In this document: in pieces, positions 1-13,983 of the stretch
How positions within the stretch are numbered: position 1 is the stretch's first letter
How the letters are laid out: each line of letters begins with the position of its first letter
Origin: Hypericum androsaemum
Lineage: Eukaryota; Streptophyta; Magnoliopsida; Malpighiales; Hypericaceae
NCBI GenBank assembly: GCA_963995505.1
Contig: OZ023184.1
Coordinates: 10,246,308-10,310,307, forward strand
Length of the DNA: 64,000 nucleotides
Direction of reading: 5' to 3'
Translations under genes and position numbers: made by a program
Notes under the pieces: generated by a model
Databases searched by the model: none
What the model was told of the DNA's origin: nothing
What the model saw: the letters and a program-made list of their open reading frames with translations, nothing else

Positions 1-3000
1 TGCCTTTTCTTGCCTTACCTTACCTTTTCTTGCCTTTTCTTCCCTCATCTTGCCATATCTTTCCTTTTCTTTCATTTTTTTGTCTTATCTTGGCTTATCT
101 TGCCTTTTCTTACCTTTTCTTTCTATTTCTTGCCTTTTCTTTACTTTTCTTGCCTTTTTTTTCTTTTTCATTCCTTTTCTTGCCTTTTCCTTGCCATTTC
201 TTACCTTTTCTTGCCTTTTCCTTTCCTTTTCATGCCTTTTCCATGCCTTTTCTTTCCTTATCTTACATTTTCTTACATTTTTCCTTGCCTTTCCTTGCCT
301 TTTCTTGCCTTGTCTTGCCTTATCTTGCCTTTTCCTTGTCTTATCTTTCCTTTTCTTGCCTTTTCCATGCCTTTTCTTAGCTTTTCTTGCTTTTTCTTGC
401 CTTTTCTTACCTTTTCTTGCCTTTGCTTGCCTTATCTTGCCTTTTCTTTTCTTTTCTTGCCTTTGCTTAACTTTTCTTTCTTTTTCTTGCTTTTCTTTCC
501 TTATCTTGCATTTTATTCCCTTTTCCTTGAATTTTCATGCCTTTTCTTTCCTTTTCATTGCTTTTTCTTACCTTTTCTTGCCTTTCCCTTACCTTTTCAT
601 GCCTTTTTCATGCTTTTTCTTACCTTTTCTTGCCTTTTCCTTGCCTTTTCCTAGCCTTTGGTTTCCTTTTCTTGATTTTTCTTGCCTTTTCCTAGCCTTT
701 TCTTTCCTTTTCTTGCTTTATCTTGCCTTATCTTGCCTTATCATGCATTTTCTTTCCTTTTTTGCTTTTCTTGCCTTTCCTTTCCTTTTCCATGCCTTTT
801 CTTGGCTTTTCTTTCCTTTTTCTTGCCTTTTCTTGCCTTATCTTTCCTTTTCTTGCCTTTGCTTGACTTTTCTTGCCTTATCTTGCCTTTTCTTGCCTTT
901 TCTTCCCTTTGCTTTCCCTTTCATGCCTTTTCTTGGCCTTTCATTCCTTATCTTGCCTTTTCTTACCTTATCTTGCCTTTTCTTGACTTTTCATGCCTTT
1001 TCTTGCCGTTTCTTTCCTTTTCTTTCCGTTTCATGCCTTTTCTTTCCTTTTCTTGCCTTTTCCTTCCCTTTTGTTTCCCTTTCTTGCCTTTTCTTTCCTC
1101 ATCTTTCTTTTTTTTTATTTTCTTGCCTTTCCATCCCTTTTCTTGCCCTATCTTGCGTTATCTTGCCTTATCTTTCCTTTTCTTGCTTTTTCATGCCTTT
1201 TCCATGCCTTTTCTTGCCTTTTCCTTGCCTTTTCTTTCCTTATCTTGCCTTTTCTTTCCTTTTCTTGCCTTACCTTACCTTTTCTTGCCTTACCTTTCCT
1301 TTCCTTTCCTTTTCTTGCCATTTCTTGCCTTACCTTTCCTTTTCTTGCTTGTTCTTGCCTTTTCTTGCCTTTACAAGCCTTTTCATTGCCTTTGCTTGCC
1401 CTTTCTTTTCTTTTCTTGAATTTTTATGCCGTTTCTTGCCTTATCTTTCTTTTTCTTACCTTTTCATGCCTTTTCTTATCTTTTTATGCCTCTTCCTACC
1501 TTTTTATGCCTTTTCCTGCCTTTTCCTTGCCTTTTCTTATCTTTTCCTTTTTTATACATTTTCTTGCTTTTTCTTTCATTTTCTTGCCTTTTCTTGCCTT
1601 TTCTTTCCTTTTCTTCCTTTTTCATGCCTTTTCCTTGCCTTTTCCATGCCTTTTCCTTGCCTTTTCTTGCCTTTTCCTTGCCTTTTCCTTTACTTTCATG
1701 CATTTTCCATGCCTTTTCTTGCCTTTTCCTTGCCTTTTCCTTTACTTTCATCTTGCATTTTCTCTCCTTTTCTTGCCTTATCTATCTCTTTTTCTTTCCT
1801 TTTCCTTGCCTTTTCTTGCCTTATCTTGCCTTTTCTTGCCTTTTCCTTGCCTTTTCTTTCCTTATCTTGCCTTATCTTTCCTTTTCTTGCCTTTTCCTTG
1901 CCTTTTATTACCTATTCTTGACTTGTCATGCATTATCTTTCATTTTCTTCACTTTTCTTTCCTTTTCTTGCCTTTTCTTGCCTTTTCATGCCTGTTCCTT
2001 GCCTTTTCATGCCTTTTCATGCCTTTTCTTGCCTTTTCCTTGCCTTTTCTTACCTTTTCTTATCTTTTCCTTTCCTTTTCATGCCTTTTCATGCCTTTTC
2101 TTTCCTTATCTTGCCTTTTCTTGTCTTTTTCTTGCCTTTTCCTTGCCTTTTCATTCCTTTTCTTGCCTTATATTGCCTTTTCTTGCCTTATTTTTCTTGT
2201 TTTTCCTTTTCATGCCTTTTCTTGCATTTTCTTATCTTTTATTTACCTTTTTTTGCCCTTTCTTGCCTTTTCTTGCCTTTTCCCTGCCTTTTCTTGCCTT
2301 ATCTTGCATTTTCTTACATTTTCTTTGCCTTTTCTTACCTTTTCTTGCTTTATCCTTTCATTTTCATGCCTTTTCCATGCCTTTTCTTTCCTTATCTTGC
2401 ATTTTCTTGCCTTTTTCTTGCCTTTTCTATCCTTTTCTTGCCTTATCTTGCCTTTTCTTGTCTTTTCCTTGCCTTTTCTTTCCTTTCCTTGTCTTATCTT
2501 GCCTTTTCCTTGCCTTTTCTTTCCTTTTCTAGCCTTTTCATGGCTTTTCTTGCCTTATCTTTTTTTTCTTGCCTTTTCATGCCTTTTTCATGCCTTTTCT
2601 TTCCTTTTCTTGCCTTTTCTTTCCTTTTCTCTTGCCTTTTCTTGCCTTTTCTTGCCTTTTCTTGACTTATCTATCTTTTTCTTGCCTTTTCTTGCCTTAT
2701 TTTGCCCTTTCATTCCTTATCTTGTCATTTCTTACCTTATCTTGACTTTTCTTGACTTTTCATGCATTTTCTTGCCATATCTTGCCTTTTCTTGCCTTTT
2801 CTAGCCCTTTCATTCCTTATCTTGCCTTTTCCTTGCCATTTCTTCCCTTTTCTTTCCTTATCTTTCCTTTTCTTTCCATTTGCTTGCCTTTTCTTGCCTT
2901 ATCTTTCCTTTTCTTTCCTTTTCTTGCCTTTTATTAGATATCCTTTTCTTGCCTTTTCTTGCCATATCTTGCCTTTTCATGCCTTTTCCTTGCCTTTTAT

Positions 3001-6000
3001 TGCCATTTCTTTCTTTTCTTTCCTTTTCCTTGCCTTTTCTTGCCCTTTCTTCCATTATCTTATCTTTTCTTTCCTTTTCCTTGCCTTTTCTTTCCTTTTC
3101 CTTACTTTTTCTTACCTTTTCTTGCCTTTTCCTTACTTTTTCATGCCTTTTTCAATCTTTTTCTTACCTTTTCTTGCCTTTTCCTTGACTTTTCTTTCCT
3201 TTTCCTGCCTTTTCTTGCCTTTCCTTTCCTTTTCTTCCCTTATCTTGCCTTATCTTTCCTTTTCTTTCCTTTTTTTGCCTTTTCTTGCCTTATCTTGCCT
3301 TTTCTTGCCTTTTCTTACCTTATCTTTCCTTTTCTTTCATTTTCTTGCCTTTGCTTACCTTTTCTTTCTTTTTCTTGCTTTTCTTTCCTTATCTTGCATT
3401 TTTTTCCCTTTTCCTTGAATTTTCTTGCCTTTTCTTTCCTTTTCTTTACCTTTTCTTGCCTTTTCTTGTCCTTTTCTTGCCCTTTCATGCCTTTTCTTAC
3501 CTTTTCTTGCCTTTTCTTGGCCTTTCTTTCCTTATCTTGCCTTTTCTTACCTTATCTTGCCTTTTCTTGACTTTTCATGTCTTTTCTTGCCGTTTCTTTC
3601 CTTTTCTTGCCTTTTCATGCCTTTTCCTTGCCTTTTCTTTCCTCATCTTTCATTTTTTTTATTTTCTTACCTTTCCATCCCTTTTCTTTCCCTATCTTGC
3701 GTTATCTTGCCTTATCTTTCCTTTTCTTGCCCTTTCATGCCTTTTCTTACCTTTTCTTGCCTTTTCATTGCCTTTTCTTTCCTTATCTTGCCTTTTCTTT
3801 CCTTATCTTACCTTTTCTTTCCTTTTCTTGCCTTACCTTACCTTTTCTTGCCTTATCTTTCCTTTCCTTTCCATTCCTTTTCTTTCCTTTTCTTGCCTTT
3901 TCTTGCCTTCCCTTACCTTTTCTTGCATGTTCTTGCCTTTTCTTGCCTTTTCATGCCTTTTCATTGCCTTTGCTTGCCCTTTCTTTCATTTTCTTGCATT
4001 TTTATGCCTTTTCTTGCCTTATCTTTCTTTTTCTTACCTTTTCATGCCTTTTCTTTTCTTTTTAAGCCTCTTCCTGCCTTTTTATGCCTTTTCCTTGCCT
4101 TTTCTGTTCTTTTCCTTGCCTTTTCTTACCTTATCTTTCCTTTTTTTATACATTTTCTTGCCTTTTCTTTCATTTTCTTGCCTTTTCTTGCCTTTTTTTC
4201 CTTTTCTTCCTTTTTCATGCCTTTTTGTTGCCTTTTCCTTGCCTTTTTGTTGCCTTTTCCTTGCCTTTTCTTACCTTTTCTTGCCTTTTCCTTTACCTTT
4301 CATGCATTTTCCATGCCTTTTCTTTCCTTATCTTGCTTTTTCTTGCCTTTTCCTTGCGTTCTATTGCCTTTTCTTGCCTTTTCCTTGCCTTTTCTGGCCT
4401 TTTCCTTATTTTTCCTTTTCCTTGCCTATTTTTTCTTTATCTTGCTTTTTCTTGCCTTTTCAAGCCTTATCTTGCCTTTTCATGCCTTATCTTGCCTTAC
4501 ATTGCCTTTTCTTTCCTTGTCTTTCCTTTTCCTTGCCTTTTCTTGCCTTATCTTGCCTTCTCTTGCCTTTTCTTGCCTTTTCATGCTTTTCTTGCCTTAT
4601 CTTGCCTTTTCTTTCCCTTTCATTCCTTATCTTGCCTTTTCATGCCTTTTGCTTGCCGTTTCATTCCTTTTCCTTGCCTTTTATTTCCTTTTCCTTGCCT
4701 TTTCTTACCTTTTCCTTGCCTTTTCTTACCTTTTCATGCCTTTACTTGCCATTTTTTGCCTTTTCCTTGCATTTTCTTCCTTTCTCCTTGCCTTTTCTTA
4801 CCTTATCTTGCCTTTTTCTTGCCTTTCATGCCTTCTCCATGCCTTTTCCTGCCTTTTTTTCCCTTTCTTACCTTTTCTTGCCTATTCCTTGCCTTTTCCC
4901 TCCTGATCTTGCCTTTTCTTACCTTATCTTGCCTTATCTTTCCTTTTCTTGCCTTTTCTTGCCTTATGTTACCTTTTCTTGCCTTTTCTTATCTTTTCTC
5001 ACCTTTTTTTTATACCTTTTCTTGCCTTTTCTTTCCTTTTCTTGCATTTATAGGCCTTTTTCTTGCCTTTTCATGCCTTTTCATGGATTTTCTTGACTTT
5101 TCTTTCTTTTCTTGCCTTTTCTTGTCTTTTCCTTGTCTTTCCTTGCCTTATCTTGCCTTATATTTCATTTTCTATCCTTTTCATTCATTTTCTTGCATTT
5201 TCTTGCCTTATCTTTCCTTTTTTACCTTTTCTTACCTTTTCTTGCCTTTTCTTTCTTTTTCTTGTCTTTTCGTGCCTTTTCTTTGCCTTTTCTTCCCTTA
5301 CCTTACCTTTTCTTGCCATTTCTTACCTTTTTTCCTTTTCTTGCCTTTTCTTGTCTTTTTCTTGCCTTTTCTTGCCTTAACTTGCCTTATCTTTCCTTTT
5401 CTTTCCTTTTATTTCCTTTTCTTGCCTTTTCTTTCCTTATCTTGCCTTTTCTTGCCTTTTCTTTCCTTTTCTTGCCTTTTCATGCCTTTTCCTTGCCTTC
5501 TCTTTCCTTTATTTGCCTTTTCTTACCTTTTCCTTTCATTTTCATGCCTTTTCCATGCCTTTTCTTTCCTTATTTTACCTTTTCTTGCCTTTTCCTTACC
5601 TTTTCTTTCCTTTTCTTGCCTTATCTTGCCTTTTCATGCCTTTTCCTTGCCATTTCCTTCCTTTTCTTGCCTTTTCATGCCTTTTCTTGACTTATCTTTC
5701 CGTTTCTTGCCTTTTCATGCCTTTTCCATGCCTTTTCTTACCTTTTCTTTCCTTTTCTTGACTCTTCTTGCCTTTTCTTTCCTTTGCTTGCCTTTGCTTG
5801 CCTTTTCTTGCCTTTTCTTGCCTTTTCTTAGATATCCTTTACTTGTCTTTTCTTGACTTTTCATGCGTTTTCTTGCCATATCTTGCCTTTTCTTGCCTTT
5901 TCCTTGCCATTTCTTCCCTTTTCTTTCTTTATCTTGCCTTTTCTTTCCATTTGCTTGCCTTTTCTTGCCTTATCTTGCCTTTTTTTCCTTTTCTTGCCTT

Positions 6001-7192
6001 TTCTTGCCTTTTCTTAGATATCCTTTTCTTGCCTTTTCTTGACATATCTTGCCTTTCCTTGCCTTTTCTAGCCATTTCATTCCTTATCTTCCCTTTTCAT
6101 GCCTTTTCCTTGCCTTTTATTGCCATTTCTTTCCTTTTCTTGCACTTTCTTTCCTTTTCTTGCCTTTTTTTTCGTTTTCCTTGCCTTTTCCTCCCTTTCC
6201 TTCCCCTATCTTGTCTTTTCTTTCCTTTTCCTTGCCTTTTCTTGCCTTTTCTTTCCTTTTCCTTGCTTTTTCTTACCTTTTCCTTGCTTTTTCATGCCTT
6301 TTTCATGCTTATTCTTACCTTTTCTTGCCTTTTCCTTGACTTTTCTTGCTGTTTCCTGCCTTTTCTTGCCATTTCTTTCCTTTTCTTGCCTTATCGTGCC
6401 TTATCTTTCCTTTCTTTCCTTTTTTTGCCTTTTTTTGCCTTTTCTTGCCTTATTTTGCCTTTTCTTGCCTTTTCTATCGTTTTCTTGCATTTTCTTTCCT
6501 TTTCTTGTCTTTTTATGCCTTTTCCTTGCCTTTTCTTGCCTTTTCATGCCTTTTCTTGCCTTTCCTTGATTTTTCTTACCTTTTCATGCCTTTTCCTTAC
6601 CTTTTCATGAGTTTTTGATGCCTTTTCTTTCTTTATCTTGCCTTTTCCTTGCCTTTTCTTTCCTTTTCTTGCCTTTTCTTTCCTTTTCCATGCCTTTTCT
6701 TTCCTTTTGTTGCCTTTTCATGTCTTTTCTTGCCTTATCTTTTCTTTTCTTGCCTTTTCATGCCTTTTCCATGCCTTTTCTTACCTTTTCTTTCTTTTTC
6801 CTTCCTTTTCTTGCCTCTGCTTCCCTTTTCTTGCCTTATCTTGCCTTTTCTGTTCTTCTCTTGCCTTTTCTTTCCTTTTCTTGCCGTTTCTTGCCTTTTC
6901 TTGACATATCTATCCTTTTCTTGCCTTTTCTTGCCTGATCTTGCCTTTTCTTGACATATCTGTCCTTTTCTTGCCTTTTCTTGCATTATCTTGCATTTTC
7001 TTTCCATTTCATTCCTTGTCTTACCTTTTCATGCATTTTCTTGACTTTTCTTTCCTTTTCTTTCCTTTTCTTGTCTTTTCCTTGTCTTTCCTTGCCTTAT
7101 CTTGCCTTTTCATTCATTTTCTTGCCTTTTCTTGCCTTAACTTTGCTTTTCTTGCCTTTTCTATTCTTTTCTTGCCTTTTCGTGCCTTTTCC
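1..7192. repeat. Higher-order repeat type A, copy 1 (5' end cut by window)
   Basis: The start of the unit is defined by the landmark TGTCTTATCTTGGCTTATC at 81, which recurs at 7273 and 14064. Other landmarks follow in the same order in copies 1 and 2: AGCCTTTGGTTTCC at 653 and 7913, TTAGATATCC at 2934 and 9984, and the paired TTAGATATCC sites at 5828/6014 and 12590/12776. Copy 1 has two sub-parts, visible from the landmark ending TTCCTTGAATTTTC near 520 and 3410. Offsets to copy 2 drift from about 7,250 down to 6,762, so the copies differ by several indels. The true unit boundary is arbitrary, because a tandem repeat can be cut at any phase. Confidence 0.75.
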
Positions 7193-7544
7193 TTGCCTTT
7201 TCTTGCCTTACCTTACCTTTTCTTGCCTTTTCTTGCCTTATCTTTCCATATCTTTCCTTTTCTTTTATTTTTTGTCTTATCTTGGCTTATCTTGCCTTTT
7301 CTTACCTTTTCTTTCTATTTCTTGCCTTTTCTTAACTTTCCTGCCTTTTTTTCTTTTTCATTCCTTTTCTTGCCTTTTCTTACCTTTTCTTGCCTTTTCC
7401 TTTCCTTTTCATGCCTCTTCCATGCCTTTTCTTTCCTTATCTTACATTTTCTTGCATTTTTCCTTGCCTTTTCTTTCCTTTTCTTGCCTTATCTTGCCTT
7501 TTCTTGCCTTTTCCTTGCCTTATCTTTCCTTTTCTTGCCTTTTC

Positions 7545-7706
7545 CATGCCTTTTCTTAGCTTTTCTTGCCTTTTCTTAGCTTTTCTTGCCTTTGCTTGCC
7601 TTATCTTTCCTTTTCTTGCCTTTTCCATGCCTTTTCTTAGCTTTTCTTGCCTTTTCTTAGCTTTTCTTGCCTTTGCTTGCCTTATCTTGCCTTTTCTTTC
7701 CTTTTC
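7545..7706. repeat. 81-bp tandem duplication unique to HOR copy 2
   Basis: A block containing two CTTAGCTTTTCTTGCC motifs and CTTTGCTTGCC occurs twice in a row, near 7545 and 7626. Copy 3 has it once, near 14335. The offset between copies 2 and 3 drops from 6,791 to 6,710 across this point, exactly 81 bp. Confidence 0.85.
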
Positions 7707-10095
7707 TTGCCTTTGCTTCACTTTTCTTTCTTTTTCTTGCTTTTCATTCCTTATCTTGCATTTTATTCCCTTTTCCTTGAATTTTCATACCTTTTCTTTC
7801 CTTTTCCTTGCTTTTTCTTACCTTTTCTTGCCTTTTCCTTACCTTTTCATGCCTTTTTCATGCTTTTTCTTACCTTTTCTTGCCTTTTCCTTGCCTTTTC
7901 CTAGCCTTTGGTTTCCTTTTCTTGATTTTTCTTGCCTTTTCCTAGCCTTTTCTTTCCTTTTCTTACTTTATCTTGCCTTATCTTGCCTTATCTTGCCTTT
8001 TCTTTTCTTTTTCCTTTTCTTGCCTTTTCTTTCCTTTTCCATGCCTTTTCTTGGCTTTTCTTTCCTTTTCCTTGCCTTTTCTTGCCTTATCTTTCCTTTT
8101 CTTGCCTTTGCTTGACTTTTCTTGCCTTTTCTTGCATTTTCTTGCCTTTTCTTGCCTTTTCTTGCCTTTTCTTCCCTTTGCTTTCCCTTTCATGCCTTTT
8201 CTTGCCTTTTCTTGGCCTTTCATTCCTTATCTTGCCTTTTCTTACCTTATCTTGCCTTTTCTTGACTTTTCATGCCTTTTCTTGCCGTTTCTTTCCATTT
8301 CTTGCCGTTTCATGCCTTTTGTTTCCTTTTCTTGCCTTTTCCTTCCCTTTTGTTTCCTTTTGTTTCCTTTTCTTTCCTCATCTTTCATTTTTTTTCTTGC
8401 CTTTCCATCCCTTTTCTTGCCCTTCTTGCATTATCTTGCCTTATCTTTCCTTTTCTTGCTTTTTTATGCCTTTTCCATGCCTTTTCTTGCCTTTTCCTTG
8501 CCTTTTCTTTCCTTATCTTGCCTTTTCTTTCCTTTTCTTGCCTTACCTTACCTTTTCTTGCCTTACCTTTCCTTTCCTTTCATTTTCTTGCCTTTTCTTG
8601 CCTTTTCTTGCCTTTTCATGCCTTTTCATTGCCCTTTCTTTTCGTTTCTTGCATTTTTATGCCGTTTCTTGCCTTGTCTTTCTTTTTCTTACCTTTTCAT
8701 GCCTTTTCTTATCTTTTCCTTGCCTTTTCTTACCTTGTCTTTCCTTTTTTATACATTTTCTTGCCTTTTCTTTCATTTTCTTGCCTTTTCTTGCCTTTTC
8801 TTTTTTTTTTCTTCCTTTTTCATGCCTTTTCCTTGCCTTTTCCATGCCTTTTCCTTGCCTTTTCCTTGCCTTTTCCTTTACTTTTCATGCATTTTCCATG
8901 CCTTTTCTTTCCTTATCTTGCTTTTTCTCTCCTTTCACTTGCGTTATATTGCCTTTTCTTTCCTTTTCTTGCCTTATCTATCTCTTTTTCTTTCCTTTTC
9001 CTTGCCTTATCTTGCTTTTTCCTTGCCTTTTCTTTCCTTATCTTGCCTTATCTTGCCTTTTCTTGCCTTATCTTGCCTTTTCTTGCCTTTTCCTTGCCTT
9101 TTCATGCCTTTTCATGCCTTTTCTTGCCTTTTCCTTGCCTTTTCTTACCTTTTCTTATCTTTTCCTTTCCTTTTCGTGCCTTTTCATGCCTTTTCTTTCC
9201 TTATCTTGCCTTTTCTTGACTTTTCCTTGCCTTTTCCTTTGCCTTTTCATTCCTTTTCTTGCCTTATCTTGCCTTTTCTTCCCTTATTTTTCTTGTTTTG
9301 CCTTTTCATGCCTTTTCTTGCATTTTCTTGTCTTTTCTTTACCTTTTTTTACGCTTTCTTGCCTTTTCTTGCCTTTTCCCTGCTTTTTCTTGCCTTATCT
9401 TGCATTTTCTTACATTTTCTTTGCCTTTTCTTGCCTTTTCCTTTCATTTTCATGCCTTTTCCATTCCTTTTCTTTCCTTATCTTGCCTTTTCTTGCCTTT
9501 TCCTTGCCTTTTCTTTCCTTTTCTTGCCTTATCTTGCCTTTTCTTGTCTTTTCCTTGCCTTTTTTTTCCTTTCCTTGCCTTATCTTGCCTTTTCTTACGT
9601 TTTCCTTGCCTTTTCTTGCCTTTTCATGGCTTTTCTTGCCTTATCTTTTTTTCTTGCCTTTTCATGCCTTTTTCATGCCTTTTCTTTCGTTTTCTTGCCT
9701 TTTCTTTCCTTTTCTTGCGTTTGCTTGCCCTTTCTTGGTATATCTTGTCTTTTCTTGCCTTTTCTTGACTTATCTGTCTTTTTCTTGCCTTTTCTTGCCT
9801 TATTTTGCCCTTTCATTCCTTATTTTGTCATTTCTTACCTTATCTTGACTTTTTTTGACTTTTCATGCATTTTTTTGCCATATCTTGCCTTTTCTAGCAC
9901 TTTCATTCCTTATCTTGCCTTTTCTTTCCATTTGCTTGCCTTTTCTTTCCTTTTCTTTCCTTTTCTTGCCTTTTCTTACCTTTTATTAGATATCCTTTTC
10001 TTGCCTTTTCTTGCCATATCTTGCCTTTTCATGCCTTTTCCTTGCCTTTTATTGCCATTTCTTTCCTTTTCTTTCCTTTTCCTTGCCTTTTCTTG

Positions 10096-10403
10096 CCCTT
10101 TCTTCCATTATCTTATCTTTTCTTTCCTTTTCCTTGCCTTTTCTTTCCTTTTCTTTCCTTTTCCTTACTTTTTCTTACCTTTTCTTGCCTTTTCCTTACT
10201 TTTTCATGCCTTTTTCAATCTTTTTCTTACCTTTTCTTGCCTTTTCTTGCCCTTTCTTCCATTATCTTATCTTTTCTTTCCTTTTCTTTGCCTTTTCTTT
10301 CCTTTTCTTTCCTTTTCCTTACTTTTTCTTACCTTTTCTTGCCTTTTCCTTGCTTTTTCATGCCTTTTTCAATCTTTTTCTTACCTTTTCTTGCCTTTTC
10401 CTT
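10096..10403. repeat. 154-bp tandem duplication in HOR copy 2
   Basis: CCCTTTCTTCCATTATC occurs at 10096 and 10250, each followed by the same run ending TTTTTCAATC then TTTTTCTTACC. Copy 1 has one copy (near 3041). Confidence 0.85.
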
Positions 10404-13400
10404 GACTTCTCTTTTCTTTTCCTGCCTTTTCTTGCCTCTCCGTTCCTTTTCTTCCCTTATCTTGCCTTATCTTGCCTTATCTTGCCTTATCTTTCCTTTT
10501 CTTTCCTTTTTTTGCCTTTTCTTGCCTTATCTTGCCTTTTCTTGCCTTTTCTTACCTTATCTTGCCTTTTCTTTCCTTTTCTTGCCTTTTGCTTACCTTT
10601 TCTTTCTTTTTCTTGCTTTTCTTTCCTTACCTTGCATTTTATTCCCTTTTCCTTTAATTTTCTTGCATTTTCTTGCATTTTCTTTACTTTTCTTGTCCTT
10701 TTCTTGCCCTTTCATGCCTTTTCTTACCTTTTCTTGCCTTTTCATTGCCTTTTCTTTCCTTATCTTGCCTTTTCTTTCCTTATCTTGCCTTTTCTTTCCT
10801 TTTCTTGCCTTACCTTACCTTTTCTTGCCTTATCTTTCCTTTCCTTTCCATTCCCTTTCTTTCCTTTTCTTGCCTTTTCTTGCCTTACCTTGCCTTTTTT
10901 TCCTTTTCTTCCTTTTTCATGCCTTTTTGTTGCCTTTCCCTTGCCTTTTCTTGCCTTTTCCTTGCCTTTTCTTACCTTTTCTTGCCTTTTCCTTTACCTT
11001 TCATGCATTTTCCATGCCTTTTCTTTCCTTATCTTGCTTTTTCTTGCCTTTTCCTTGCGTTATATTGCCTTTTCTTTCCTTTTCCTTGCCTTTTCTTCCC
11101 TTATCTTGCCTTTTCTTGCCTTTTCCTTGCCTTTTCTTTCCTTTTCCTTGCCTTTTCTTGCCTTCTCTGGCCTTTTCCTTATTTTGCCTTTTCCTTGCCT
11201 ATTTTTTCTTTATCTTGCTTTTTCTTGCCTTTTCAAGCCTTATCTTGCCTTTTCATGCCTTATCTTGCCTTACATTGCCTTTTCTTTCCTTGTCTTTCCT
11301 TTTCCTTGCCTTTTCTTGCCTTATCTTGCCTTCTCTTGCCTTTTCTTGCCTTTTCATGCTTTTCTTGCCTTATCTTGCCTTTTCTTTCCCTTTCATTCCT
11401 TATCTTGCCTTTTCATGCCTTTTGCTTGCCGTTTCTTTCCTTTTCCTTGCCTTTTCTTTCCTTTTCCTTGCCTTTTCTTACCTTTTCTTTCCTTATCTTG
11501 CCTTTTCTTTCCTTTTCCTTGCCTTTTCTTACCTTTTCATGCCTTTACTTGCCATTTTTTGCCTTTTCCTTGCATTTTCTTCCTTTCTCCTTGCCTTTTC
11601 TTACCTTATCTTGCCTTTTTCTTGCCTTTCATGCCTTCTCCATGCCTTTTCCTGCCTTTTTTTCCCTTTCTTACCTTTTCTTGCCTATTCCTTGCCTTTT
11701 CCCTCCTGATCTTGCCTTTTCTAACCTTATCTTGCCTTATCTTTCCTTTTCTTGCCTTTTCTTGCCTTATGTTACCTTTTCTTGCCTTTTCTTATCTTTT
11801 CTCACCTTTTTTTTATACCTTTTCTTGCCTTTTCTTGCATTTATAGGCCTTTTTCTTGCCTTTTCATGCCTTTTCATGGATTTTCTTGACTTTTCTTTCT
11901 TTTCTTGCCTTTTCTTGTCTTTTCCTTGTCTTTCCTTGCCTTATCTTGCCTTATATTTCATTTTCTATCCTTTTCATTCATTTTTTTGCATTTTCTTGCC
12001 TTATCTTTCCTTTTTTACCTTTTCTTACCTTTTCTTTCCTTTTCTTGTCTTTTCGTGCCTTTTCTTCCCTTACCTTACCTTTTCTTGCCATTTCTTGCCT
12101 TTTTTCCTTTTCTTGCCTTTTCTTGTCTTTTTCTTGCCTTAACTTGCCTTATCTTTCCTTTTCTTTCCTTTTATTTCCTTTTCTTGCCTTTTCTTTCCTT
12201 ATCTTGCCTTTTCTTGCCTTTTCTTTCCTTTTCTTGCCTTTTCATGCCTTTTCCTTGCCTTCTCTTTCCTTTCCTTGCCTTTTCTTACCTTTTCCTTTCA
12301 TTTTCATGCCTTTTCCATGCCTTTTCTTTCCTTATTTTACCTTTTCTTGCCTTTTCCTTACCTTTTCTTTCCTTTTCTTGCCTTATCTTGCCTTTTCTTG
12401 CCTTTTCCTTGCCATTTCTTTCCTTTTCTTGCCTTTTCATGCCTTTTCTTGCCTTATCTTTCCGTTTCTTGCCTTTTCATGCCTTTTCCATGCCTTTTCT
12501 TACCTTTTCTTTCCTTTTCTTGACTCTTCTTGCCTTTTCTTTCCTTTGCTTGCCTTTGCTTGCCTTTTCTTGCCTTTTCTTGCTTTTTCTTAGATATCCT
12601 TTACTTGTCTTTTCTTGACTTTTCATGCGTTTTCTTGCCATATCTTGCCTTTTCTTGCCTTTTCCTTGCCATTTCTTCCCTTTTCTTTCTTTATCTTGCC
12701 TTTTCTTTCCATTTGCTTGCCTTTTCTTGCCTTATCTTGCCTTTTTTTCCTTTTCTTGCCTTTTCTTGCCTTTTCTTAGATATCCTTTTCTTGCCTTTTC
12801 TTGACATATCTTGCCTTTCCTTGCCTTTTCTAGCCATTTCATTCCTTATATTCCCTTTTCATGCCTTTTCTTTGCCTTTTATTGCCATTTCTTTCCTTTT
12901 CTTGCATTTTCTTTCCTTTTCTTGCCTTTTTTTCGTTTTCCTTGCCTTTTCCTCCCTTTCCTTCCCCTATCTTGTCTTTTCTTTCCTTTTCCTTGCCTTT
13001 TCTTGCCTTTTCTTTCCTATTCCTTGCTTTTTCTTACCTTTTCTTGCCTTTTCCTTGCTATTTCATGCCTTTTTCATGCTTATTCTTACCTTTTCTTGCC
13101 TTTTCCTTGACTTTTCTTGCTTTTTCCTGCCTTTTCTTGCCATTTCTTTCCTTTTCTTGCCTTATCGTGCCTTATCTTTCCTTTCTTTCCTTTTTTTGCC
13201 TTTTTTTGCCTTTTCTTGCCTTATTTTGCCTTTTCTTGCCTTTTCTATCCTTTTCTTGCATTTTCTTTCCTTTTCTTGTCTTTTTATGCCTTTTCCTTGC
13301 CTTTTCTTGCCTTTTCATGCCTTTTCTTGCCTTTCCTTGATTTTTCTTACCTTTTCATGCCTTTTCCTTACCTTTTCATGAGTTTTTGATGCCTTTTCTT

Positions 13401-13983
13401 TCTTTATCTTGCCTTTTCCTTGCCTTTTCTTTCCTTTTCTTGCCTTTTCTTTCCTTTTCCATGCCTTTTCTTTCCTTTTGTTGCCTTTTCATGTCTTTTC
13501 TTGCCTTATCTTTTCTTTTCTTGCCTTTTCATGCCTTTTCCATGCCTTTTCTTTCCTTTTCTTACCTTTTCTTTCTTTTTCCTTCCTTTTCTTGCCTCTG
13601 CTTCCCTTTTCTTGCCTTTTCTTGCCTTTTCTGTTCTTCTCTTGCCTTTTCTTTCCTTTTCTTGCCTTTTCTTGCCTTTTCTTGACATATCTATCCTTTT
13701 CTTGCCTTTTCTTGCCTGATCTTGCCTTTTCTTGACATATCTGTCCTTTTCTTGCCTTTTCTTGCCTTATCTTGCATTTTCTTTCCATTTCATTCCTTGT
13801 CTTACCTTTTCATGCATTTTCTTGACTTTTCTTTCCTTTTCTTGCCTTTTCTTGTCTTTTCCTTGTCTTTCCTTGCCTTATCTTGCCTTTTCATTCATTT
13901 TCTTGCCTTTTCTTGCCTTAACTTTGCTTGTCTTACCTTTTCTTGCCTTTTCTATTCTTTTCTTGCCTTTTCGTGCCTTTTCC

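Larger units (their letters stand above)
7193..13983. repeat. Higher-order repeat type A, copy 2
   Basis: This unit is 6,791 bp from landmark TGTCTTATCTTGGCTTATC at 7273 to the same landmark at 14064. It carries the full landmark series of copy 1. Two features separate it from its neighbours. An 81-bp internal duplication near 7545-7706 is single in copy 3. A 154-bp duplication near 10096-10403 is shared with copy 3 but single in copy 1. Copies 2 and 3 therefore look more closely related to each other than to copy 1. Confidence 0.75.

Noticed and set aside
50..1921. Long open frame of 623 codons, with dozens of similar frames across all satellite blocks
   Set aside because: The translation is a drifting copy of PFLAFSCLFL set by the 10-bp monomer. 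All three frames look the same, frames overlap freely, and there is no domain or gene structure.
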